Shown here in pieces: positions 55,092 through 64,000 of a stretch of 64,000 nucleotides of DNA. The notes under the pieces were generated by a model. The model searched no databases. It saw only the letters and a program-made list of their open reading frames with translations, and was not told the origin of the DNA. The translations under genes and the position numbers were made by a program. Source of the DNA: Neopestalotiopsis rosae (Eukaryota > Ascomycota > Sordariomycetes > Amphisphaeriales > Sporocadaceae); the NCBI GenBank assembly GCA_023078685.1, contig JALGAS010000001.1:4092001-4156000 (forward strand). Reading direction: 5' to 3'. Positions within the stretch are counted from its first letter, which is position 1, and every line of letters starts with the position of its first letter.

Positions 55092-58000
55092 ATGGTAAGT
55101 TATGCCACTATTCTCAAAATCCCTCTCGCCGCAGATTCTTACCAATACAGGTTCTCTTCAAGCGTAAGCCAGTGCAGTTCCTGCAGACCCCCGTCGTCGA
55201 AGATGAATCTATAGAGGTACGTACCCTTTTCCCACATATAGTCTCTTCTGCGCGCCTCAAGTGGTCGCGTACCTATTCCGTTCCTCCCCTCTCAATTGAG
55301 CCCCGATATGCTAAACAGAAGCTTGAATAGGTCTGGCATATACCCCAGACCGGGGAAATATTTACCTCTTACGAGGAGTATTTGAATCGGTAGGCGTGAT
55401 TGACTCCTGCACTCTTTACACGATTGGCTTACCCCAGTTTTCCAGCATGGATTTCTACAATCAGGTTCGTCTCTTATTATTCCTTGAAATTGCGTATATG
55501 CCAAATTATGATTGCGCGCTCGCTCCTCTGACCAATTTTCTAGCCGCGATTCATCTGCCAGATTACTGGACACTCCGGCCTTACCTTTTTTGCAGCTCTC
55601 CGAAGCGAACAAGCCGGTGCCGAAGAAGTCGAACAAGCCTTCCCAGAGGCCCTCAAGGGTCCCGTGTTGCGACGCGTCCAATTCCAGACAATATCGCGAA
55701 TCGACAATCTTGTAGACATGATATATGACGAGTTCAAGGCCGACTACTATCCTGGAGAAGCTGTCACGATTCACCTTATGAACGGCGAACGAACGACCGG
55801 CATTGTGAGAGACAAGGCGCGACTCGGAAGCAAGGTGCTGCCCGACGGGACTTTAACGCCTCCGTATTCGCGCTACTTCACCAGCATCGATGGGCGACCT
55901 GGAGAGGAGGCTGCGGTCGACGAGAACAACATCTACAGGGACAGGAAGGTTTTTACCAAATCCGTCTTGAGATCCTTTATTAAGAAGACTGTCACTCGCG
56001 CAGCCTGGACTGGCGCACCGTGGCTGGTGAAGCACGATGTTGCGGCGCAATACCATATTGACACCCGCGTTCCTCCCCACCTACAATACAACAATAAGCT
56101 GGCAGAACGTAAGCAACACCAGGCCCAGAAGAGAGCACTGGGTGTCCAAGACATGGTTTCCGCCAATGGCGCAGCATTCCACAATGCGCTGGGTCCGGCC
56201 AGACTGCCCGAACTCAAACCGGCACCGAAGGCTCAGAAGATATCGAAATTGCAGGAACAACATCTCCGGGGCAGACAAGGTATACATGTTGGGCCGGATC
56301 CGGGCTACATTCCCGGGAACAATCCCTTCCAGTTTCCCGTATCATTCAGAAACAATATGCCGCCTCCACCTGCGCCGGTTGTGTACACACCGCCTGAACC
56401 GCCGCCGCCTCCGCCTCCTCCAAAGTACCCGATCGAAGACCTGCAGCTCGAGCCTCGCGATGACTATGTGCGACCGCCTCTCAAGTTTCTATGCGCCGAC
56501 CCTCCACAAGGTGTGGTTGATAGTGGAGCTCGCAACGACAAGATCCTCATGAAGTCAATGGGCCCGTTGTTGGAGACGTGGGACACCTTGAATGTGTATG
56601 CTGAGATATTCAAGATCGATTCTTTCACATTTGACGACTTTGTCCAAGCCATGGAAGTCGCGCGCGCCAGCACACCAGTCCAGCTCTTTGACGAGGTTCA
56701 TTGTGCGGTCCTGAAGCAACTAGTCAGCTCCGAAGCAGACGGCGGCAAGTTATTGGTGAAGATGCCAGAGCTCGAGGAGGAAGATGAAGAGACGGAAGAC
56801 GAGGAAGATGAAAGTGAGGAAGAGCCTGAGCCCGAGCCTGAGCCCGAGCCAAAGCCACCGGCTCGTGCGACTCGGCGAAGCTTGGCCAAGGCTGAAGCAG
56901 AGAGGCTGCAAGCTGAAGCAGCAGCTGCCGAAAAGGAGGAGGCCGAAGAAACCCCGGTTGTAAAGCACCGGGCAGCGGAGGTCTTGGCCGACTACGATTG
57001 GATCGAACATCTGAAGAAGCGCGATTTCAAGGATGGTGGATGGGAGCTGATTATGGTTGGTTTGCTGAACCAACTCTCACGAGAACCCAGGAAGACCGAA
57101 ATTTGCGAGGAGCTGCTTAGCAAGCTTGTGCCTCCGGACCAGGAACCATCTCGCGAGACTGTTCAGCAATGCTACAGCGATCTTGATCTCAACCTCCGGA
57201 TATCTGCACTCCAGATCATATGCATGCTGACAACGGGGACTAAGGCTGTTCGGGCATACATGGAAGAATGTGCTGAGACCATGACTGGATACCGCAAAGA
57301 AAAGATTGAGTGGCAGAAGAACCGGAAACAAGCGTAAGCTCACCCATTGGTCCGCATCCAGTGCGAACCTTGCCCTGCTTTGACTTGTGCGTGCTAACAA
57401 AGTAACTCAGTGTGGAGGAGCTTAAGGTTCTAAATGAGCAGAAGAAAGCCTTGCTTCCGGAGAATGCACCGCAATCACCCAAAGCTGAAGAGGCACCGAA
57501 GACTAATGGCAGCATCAAGATGACGGATGCTGATGAGTCCCTTCACGAGGAGACGGCGGAGGAAGCCGCTGACAGCGATGATGACCTGAGTCTCCGCCGC
57601 AACACTCGGCGCGGGGGCGACCGAGCCGTTGTTCAACGAAAGCAGAGAGAGAGGGAAGAGGAGCAAAAGAGAAAAGAAGCAGAGGCGGCAGCGGCCAAGC
57701 AGCCCAAGCAGTCAAAGCAATTTATAAAGCTGCTCAAGGACATACAGAAAAAAGAGGAGTACATCAAGAAGTGCGAAGACGAGGTAGTTGTTATCGACAA
57801 TGACCTTCGGGAGGCGGACTGCGCGCGGACCCGTGTCCTCGGCAAAGATCGATTCTGGAATCGGTATTACTGGTTCGAGCGCAACGGTATGCCATACACA
57901 GGACTACCAACCAGTTCGACTGCCGAGTCGGGCTACGCCAATGGTTGCATCTGGGTGCAGGGTCCCGACGACCTTGAACGAGAAGGCTACATTGACATGG

Positions 58001-58482
58001 CACCCGAGCTACAAGCCGAGTACAAGCAGAAGTTTAAGATCACGGTTTCCCAGCGCAAAAAGATGGAAGAGGGCCGTACAAGCGTCTTCACCGCTCACCA
58101 GTGGGGCTATTATTCCGAGCCCAACGATGTCGAGTCTCTGTTGAACTGGCTGGATCCCAGGGGCTTCAACGAGCTCAAGCTGCGAAAGGAACTGATCACT
58201 TGCAAGGAGAAGATCATTGCTGGTATGGAGGCTAGAGCACAATATCTGGCCGCTGACGAGGAGGAAGCCGCCGAAAAGGAGAAGGAAGAGCAGCAACCCA
58301 AGGAATCGAAGCGCATGAGCACCCGTGCAAAAAACCATCACTCTCCCGAGCCGGAGCCGCAGCACCGTTGTTTGAGCTGGTACAATTCTATGGCGATTGA
58401 CGAGATTGGCCACATTCACAGTGAGGAGCCGGTACCTCAGGAGAAGAAGGGCAGAAAGGCAGGCAGGAAATCAAAGGGTTAG
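55092..58482 (+). CDS. ITC1: Itc1 / Acf1-like ISWI chromatin-remodelling subunit (WAC, DDT)
   Basis: Six exons: 55092-55094, 55151-55216, 55331-55389, 55446-55464, 55544-57333 and 57411-58482; 1002 residues. The first coding exon is only the ATG; the next begins VLFKRKPVQFL, the normal Itc1 start. The WAC domain (about 24-125) includes VWHIPQTGEIFTSYEEYLNR and ICQITGHSGLTFFAAL. The DDT domain (about 380-440) has LETWDTLNVYAEIFKIDSF. Acidic (EEDEETEDEEDESEEE) and Pro-rich (EPPPPPPPPK) linkers lie between. The WHIM motif FWNRYYWFERNGMPYTG follows in the last exon. Itc1/Acf1 is the large partner of ISWI ATPases in nucleosome spacing and repression. No PHD or bromodomain is visible, as in yeast Itc1. 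Confidence 0.92.
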
Positions 58483-60288
58483 TTGGCGAGGAGGGCTTGA
58501 ACAGATGCATTATCGGAGTTTCTCGTGTAGACTGGAGCGGCGTTGGTTATCATTTGCATGTTTACGGTAACATGACCAAAAGAGAAAAGAGCAGATGGAA
58601 GGAAAAAGGGGGTTGCATATGATTCAGCGGACACGATGATTTTGCAACGCATAGCGACTGGTGGTTGCATGTTTGAAATGGCAAACTCGAAATTTATTTT
58701 TCGTAGTAGTCTTGAAGACAAGAACTAGATCTACTTGTCCACGAGGGTGTTTCTCATGACTCTCTTCTTGAGCATTCGGCGTCGTTGCTCTTGTGGAAAT
58801 GGATATCCATGGTCTTGTCTTGGATATCATCATGGAAAGAAGACAGAAGACGCATGTACGGCCTACATAGGTACGGATTCAAGAAGATCAAGAAGAAACG
58901 TGTTATGCTTTTGGAGAAATGATGCTGCTTCACATGTGCAAGATGGAGCAATATGTGATATTTCTCTGTGAATATATTTTCCCTGGAGACGATGAGTGTG
59001 AAATGTTGCTATGCCATTTCGAATGCACTTGACCATAATCTGTTTGGGGTAAGCTGTTGTATGTGTTGTGTCACATGTCTACGAAGTAGGAGAGTTTCAT
59101 TCGTTTATACCTCGTTTTTGTTTTTATTTAATTTCTACCTGGCATTTGCTGCAGCCTGCCATTTGCAAATATAATGGCGATACTTTGCACACGAATATAG
59201 ACTTTGTGAACAGTGCAGAATACACGACTTCTGCAGAGGAAAGCGGTGGCAGGGGTCCACCAGCCTATGGAGCATGAGGTTGATCCTTTCCTCGTGAATC
59301 TGGTTACCGCCTCGTTTCTAGAAGCTGGGGGTGTTCAGCATTACCCTGCCTCAGATGCGACCATAGGTAACGTAAGCATCAGCATTAAAATGTCCATTAA
59401 TGGGCCGTCAACATGGCTTTCCTCAAGCTTTTAGGCTTACAGAGCCCACAGGGTCGGCATGCCACTAAGGAATAGGTGCAATAAATCGTAGTGTGTAGAT
59501 CCAGTGCGATCATGACGTCAAAGGGGACCTGGACATAGAATCCTGAGAATTTAGGAAGGGGACCTGTCAAGTACTAGGTGATGAGCCAACCATTCTCCCG
59601 CCATTTGTCCTGGTTGTAGGGCACTCGACGACCTACAGTCTACCTGGCAAGCCGGGCAGCGCCAAGGTCGGCGCCGCATCAGCAGGGGGCTAGGCCAATT
59701 CCTTGCTAGCGACGGCAAGATTGTAGCCTGAAATAGTCTAGTCCTGCCTGGGTGGTATTTCGATAGCTCGAGCACGACTTGCAGCTCCAGTGTGGGCTGA
59801 CAAGCATCAACCAAGCATCAGCATCAAGTCATCCAGAAAGGATCGAATCAGCAAAGCAATTGACACGATCTGTCCGCTCTGCGGTACTGCGTACGTACGT
59901 AGGCACAAGGTACCTTTTACTGGCAGGACGTTTTGTGCAGCATTGGCCCCATGACCATGATGCTTTGAAGGAAACACACCTCGGCTGACAATCGTTATTG
60001 GTTCCAACGACAAGATTTTGCAGGAGAGGTAGAGAGGGATATGATAGCTACCCTGGAACAAGTTGCGGCGGAAAGCCTGGGCATCCTGTGTTTTGGACTC
60101 CATTTAATCCCGTCTGTCGAGATAAACCTGCCTAAGCAATTGACATGTGAAGTCCCAAATGCCTAAGGATATGGAGACAATCACCAGAAGCTCCAGTCCC
60201 GGTGCAGGGAGAGTGCTGGCCGGCGGGCTGATCGGTCGGTCGGTGCCCCCGTGGGTTCCTAGCCTGTACGAGATGGACATGTACTTCG

Positions 60289-60305
60289 AAAAAAAAAAAA
60301 AAAAA
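60289..60305. repeat. Poly-A run of 17 bases
   Basis: Seventeen consecutive A in non-coding DNA. Confidence 0.9.
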
Positions 60306-61730
60306 GAGGATCCCGTCATCGTGGCAGCGCAGCGCGTCAGCTCCAGCCCCAGATTTTTAAGGGGAACGACGATGAATCAATCCATTGAACTGACGGCAAG
60401 AACAAGCCTGTGGCCAAACCAAAGGGACCGCGGCGAGGACCCTGGATTTGCATTTGAACGAAGGAAGGAACGAAGGAATGCTAGGCAGGGCAGGGCAGGG
60501 CAAAACTTAGAATATGGAATCTGTTGAAGACTGGATTGATCAGAGTGGATTCAACTGTTGTTGTAAAGTACCTTGATAAACAGTGTCGTGTCGTAAACAA
60601 AATGACATGTACGTTAGGCAGGAGAGGCACCCAAAAAAGAAGCGAAAAATGCGAAAGATTGTCTCTCTCTCCGATGTTGTATCCAAGACCACCACCCTTT
60701 CGAAATAATGATGATAATTTTGCATTTGCTCATCACTCAGCCAGTCAACCAGTCAGTTAGCCAGTCAGTTTTCAGGCTAAGAATAAACAAAACGTCGGTT
60801 ATCCAAGGACCGTTGGGCACCTCTAAAATTTTATAAATCGCCGGTTCTGCTTCCCCTTGGCCTCATTCTCTCCCCTTATTGGTTACCTGCCATTTTACCT
60901 TTATTTGACACCACTTCTCGAAAGCTCTGGTACATCATTCGGTGCAATCATAACCTACTGTAACGTAAAAAAGCAGAACGCGCCAAGCCAGGTAGGTTCC
61001 CTTTTTGAGAATGTATACTGGTCGTCAGAAATAGAGAAGAAGGAATGGCAACGAGCGATTTCCAAGTATTGAAATTGTGCATGGACCATTTGGCCAACCT
61101 AGAGTCCGTCAGTTGTACCTCGGCGTCGTCCTCCTCTTTCTTCTCACGGTCCAAAGTCTCTTCTTTCTCTCCATGTCTGTCCGTCTTTCGCCCTTTCTCG
61201 CCAGCAGCAGTTTGTGGGATCTCACTCCCTTCCACGTACACTTTCATTGGACAAGAGACCATTTTTCATTATTCGATCCATCCATCCATCACCATCCACC
61301 ATCCTTCTTTGCTCTACTACTATGTACCTACTGCTACTACTACAACTACCACCTAGTTAACCTAGTTAGTAGCTCCACCGTCCCTCTTCTTTCCCAATTC
61401 CGTGTATATTCATCAGGCCAATTGCCTGACAATTTCCCGCAACTTTTTCTTAGTCAACTGCACCAACAGACAGTCATTCCCCGGCACATCCGGTTCATGT
61501 CTTATGTCCGCTGCGGTTTCATACTTACATACATACAGTCCATACAGTAGTATCTGTCCCATCATCCAGTATCACTATCATTGTCGTGTCCGCTGCCAAG
61601 ACCTTGCATTTGGCCTATGGGATACGGACTTCTTGCTTTGTATAACACAAACACTTCGAGAGAGATTCAAGCATTGGTTCAATGATTGGCAATCAGTCAT
61701 TTTTCTTTTTCTTTTAGGAAAAGTTACATC

Positions 61731-61759
61731 GATCTGATCTGATCTGATCTGATCTGATC
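61731..61759. repeat. GATCT pentamer array
   Basis: Five perfect GATCT units plus a partial sixth, about 180 bases before the start codon of the hydrolase-like gene. Confidence 0.9.
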
Positions 61760-61936
61760 CGACCGCCCTGGTCTATTCTTTGGTTGCACTGAGAGCAGTT
61801 TGGTGTTTTGGTGGCTTTCATCTTGCATTTGCTTGCACTCAAGCCGCTTGTACGTTGACGATCTACACCTCCATGGCCTAGTTTGTACAATACACATTCA
61901 ACCACAAGTATCAGCAATACTGTCATCACCATCATC

Positions 61937-64000
61937 ATGGCCATGGCCGATCCAACTGCGCCTGTCTCAGCTGCTACAGCTCCTACACGGGCACAAACTC
62001 AGCCGCCCCCAAAGCACGACAGCCGCCCGTCAGCATCCCCGTCTCACCGAGATGAGGAGGAGGAGGATGAGGACGCCGTTAGCAACGTGGTGTCTGCTCC
62101 CTCAGATGAACCATCCTCTGATAGTAATAATGATGACGACCCCCTCTTTCAGGACGCCGACGATGCACAGTCTCTCTTCCAGCCTGCCATTAGTCCTGCT
62201 GCGACGAGGCTTACTTCACCCAAAACACCAGCAGCCGAGAAGGCAGCGGCCATGGAAAAGTTACCAGGCGGTGGATTCTTTGGTGCTGGTTTCGATGGCC
62301 CGACTGTATTGGCATCATCTGCTCATCCCGTGTCGACATCACGCAAGTTGGTGAAGCCTTACCCAAATCGTCAGGCCCGTGGCTTTTCTCTGGGCACGCT
62401 GCCCCCTGCACGTTATGAACCTCTGCCCAGACTGCCGTCACCATGGCAGCCGGGACCAAAGGACTTGATCGTCGAGGACGAGCCGACCAGCCAGAGACCC
62501 GCAATGTCATCAGTTTTTAGTAGCAACAATCGGCCCAGAAGGTCTTCATCGGGCGGCAATGAAGCTCTGAGGAAACTCAAGGAGGCACTACCGAGCATCA
62601 CACTGCCGACAAATTTCCTGTCAAGCTTGAAATCACCTTCATTTTTCTCTGACAGCTCGTCTCAAAAGAGCCCGAACCCGCTAACGAGGCAGATTGCTGC
62701 TGGCGACAATACCGACACAAGCCTTGCCAACAGCCGGGCGGTTCGAGGAGTAGACCGTCTGAGCGGCGACGCTTCCCTACGTCCGTCTTCGGCATCTATG
62801 AAGAGACCAAAGGCAATCAGGAGATCAACGTCCGATGAATCAATGCTTTATCACTCGTTGTCCCGCATGTCCTCTTTGGGCGACGATGATCGATGGGGGG
62901 ACGTGTCGGAGCAGGCCAATGTCAGGTTCAAGGCGATCAAGGAAAGCTTTGATAGACCGACATTCAAGATGCCCCAGTTGCCGCATGCCCTCAAAAGACA
63001 TTCATTGTTGACCTCCGAAATGGCACATCACAAGGAGGCAGCTCCGGCGACAACCACGCTACGTTCTTCAGGTTCATTCCCAAAGGACGGCGCAACGTCT
63101 GAGCTGGGTCAAGCTCTCGAGATGTTGACTGGCGACGTGGTGGTCATGGGCGGTTATAGAGGTTCCATTCTGAGGTCAACAAAAACAAATCGCCAAGTCT
63201 GGGTTCCCGTCAAGGTCGGCCTCAACATTCGAAAGGTCAACCTCGAAGTTGGCCTTGATCCCGAAGACGAAGAGAGAATGGAAGAGAGTATATACCCCTC
63301 TGGTATGCTTACCAATATAGGGCCTGTCGATATCTCGAAACGCCTCTTCAAGCGCTTGAGGGAGTGTGAAAATGCCAAGAACGGAAAGCTGAGGGTTTGG
63401 GATTATGGCTGGGACTGGCGGCTCAGTCCACATATTCTCAGCCGGAAGCTGATATCATTTCTGGAGAAGCTCCCATGTAACCAGTCAGGAAACCCCGAGG
63501 AGAGGGGCGCGACAGTAATCGCTCATAGCCTCGGCGGCCTCATCACCCGACATGCCATCAACCAGCGGCCCGAGCTATTTGCTGGCGTGCTGTTCGCAGG
63601 CACTCCCCAGCGATGTATTAACATCCTCGGACCAATCCGCAACGGCGATGCGGTATTGCTGAATGAAAAGGTGCTCACAGCACAGGTCAACTTTTCTCTC
63701 AGGACAAGCTTTGCTTTCTTGCCCGAGGACGGCTTCTGCTTCATCAACAAGAACACGGGAGAGGAATTTCCCATTGACTTTTACAATCCGGACGAATGGG
63801 CTAAACACGCGCTCTCTCCTTGCGTCGCGCCGATTTTGCCGGCATACAACGTTCGGCCAAGTGCGTTAGGCTCTTTGCTCAACCTTTCGGGCAGTCTGCC
63901 GAATCTGCCCATGAGAAGCCGTGGCAATAGTTCTGCCAGCGAGCTCACTTCCAGATCTCCCGCTCCTCGACAAGGTACCGTGGATCCGGCCCGGAAAGCC
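61937..64000 (+). CDS. Lipase-like alpha/beta-hydrolase protein, 5' part
   Basis: An uninterrupted frame of 688 codons from the ATG at 61937 that runs off the right edge, so the gene is partial. A second in-frame ATG lies two codons on. The first 380 residues are Ser/Pro/Glu-rich and disordered-looking, with acidic clusters. From about residue 395 a folded region starts (LTGDVVVMGGYRGSILR), with WDYGWDWRLSPHI and the nucleophile elbow AHSLGG (Ser531), then LFAGVLFAGTPQ. This pattern fits lecithin:cholesterol-acyltransferase or PGAP1-type lipases and fungal homologues; the elbow starts with Ala instead of the usual Gly. Substrate unknown. His and Asp of the triad would lie downstream and cannot be named. 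Confidence 0.8.
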   Translation, partial: MAMADPTAPVSAATAPTRAQTQPPPKHDSRPSASPSHRDEEEEDEDAVSNVVSAPSDEPSSDSNNDDDPLFQDADDAQSLFQPAISPAATRLTSPKTPAAEKAAAMEKLPGGGFFGAGFDGPTVLASSAHPVSTSRKLVKPYPNRQARGFSLGTLPPARYEPLPRLPSPWQPGPKDLIVEDEPTSQRPAMSSVFSSNNRPRRSSSGGNEALRKLKEALPSITLPTNFLSSLKSPSFFSDSSSQKSPNPLTRQIAAGDNTDTSLANSRAVRGVDRLSGDASLRPSSASMKRPKAIRRSTSDESMLYHSLSRMSSLGDDDRWGDVSEQANVRFKAIKESFDRPTFKMPQLPHALKRHSLLTSEMAHHKEAAPATTTLRSSGSFPKDGATSELGQALEMLTGDVVVMGGYRGSILRSTKTNRQVWVPVKVGLNIRKVNLEVGLDPEDEERMEESIYPSGMLTNIGPVDISKRLFKRLRECENAKNGKLRVWDYGWDWRLSPHILSRKLISFLEKLPCNQSGNPEERGATVIAHSLGGLITRHAINQRPELFAGVLFAGTPQRCINILGPIRNGDAVLLNEKVLTAQVNFSLRTSFAFLPEDGFCFINKNTGEEFPIDFYNPDEWAKHALSPCVAPILPAYNVRPSALGSLLNLSGSLPNLPMRSRGNSSASELTSRSPAPRQGTVDPARKA

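Larger units (their letters stand above)
58483..61936. other. Intergenic, 3.5 kb, no gene seen
   Basis: ITC1 3' side, then the promoter and C/T-rich leader (about 61080-61930) of the hydrolase-like gene. Contains A17 at 60289-60305 and the GATCT array at 61731. Frames of up to 126 codons lack coding character. Confidence 0.55.

Noticed and set aside
1..64000. tRNA, 5S rRNA, CRISPR arrays and intact transposons
   Set aside because: Looked for B-box-like GTTCGA contexts, terminal repeats and regularly spaced repeats by eye; none formed a credible element. A tRNAscan or repeat search would be decisive.

Overview
The window is nuclear DNA of a filamentous ascomycete, most likely a Sordariomycete and probably from the order Hypocreales. 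Genes carry many short GT-AG introns (about 50-190 nt, usually gtaagt/gtatgt/gtacgt donors and ctaac-type branch sites). They lie singly on both strands between long intergenic spaces, with pyrimidine-rich leaders. The set of proteins is that of a fungal housekeeping region (SGF73, PAP1, PHO85, GTR2, ALG8, ITC1, TAZ1, NNF1). The species assignment is inference; no rRNA, tRNA or marker gene was seen. All exon joins below were worked out by hand from splice signals and protein continuity, and every joined reading frame closes without an internal stop.

Layout, left to right: G3BP/Nxt3-like NTF2+RRM protein (+, 0.5-2.4 kb); PH-domain protein (+, 5.6-7.0); kinetochore Nnf1 (-, 8.1-8.9); tafazzin (-, 9.4-10.9); NOSIP-type zinc-finger protein (+, 11.7-12.8); PMP47/ANT1-type carrier (-, 13.5-14.9); SAGA subunit Sgf73 (-, 17.2-18.8) with an unusual in-frame AT-hook reading frame right behind its stop codon (16.6-17.2); a 7.6-kb gene-poor, AT-richer block (18.8-26.3); Zn2Cys6 transcription factor (+, 26.3-28.6); poly(A) polymerase Pap1 (-, 30.0-32.2); membrane-anchored septin-type GTPase (-, 33.3-35.5); cyclin-dependent kinase Pho85 (+, 36.9-38.0); Rag GTPase Gtr2 (-, 38.7-40.0); MIF-family protein (-, 42.5-43.8); four-pass membrane protein (-, 46.1-46.9); ERGIC-53/Emp47-type lectin (-, 48.2-49.6); ALG8 glucosyltransferase (+, 51.1-52.8); Itc1/Acf1-like chromatin remodelling subunit (+, 55.1-58.5); and the 5' part of a lipase-like alpha/beta-hydrolase protein (+, from 61.9, running off the right edge).

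There is no operon, biosynthetic cluster, intact transposon or defence system. The functional neighbourhoods that can be argued are ALG8 divergent from the ER-Golgi high-mannose lectin receptor, and PHO85 convergent with GTR2 (both nutrient signalling). The observations most worth checking are the SGF73 3' extension, the MIF-family protein that lacks the catalytic N-terminal proline, the tail-anchored septin-type GTPase, the recurrent CCTAGG-centred palindromes and several microexons (3, 19 and 19 nt).
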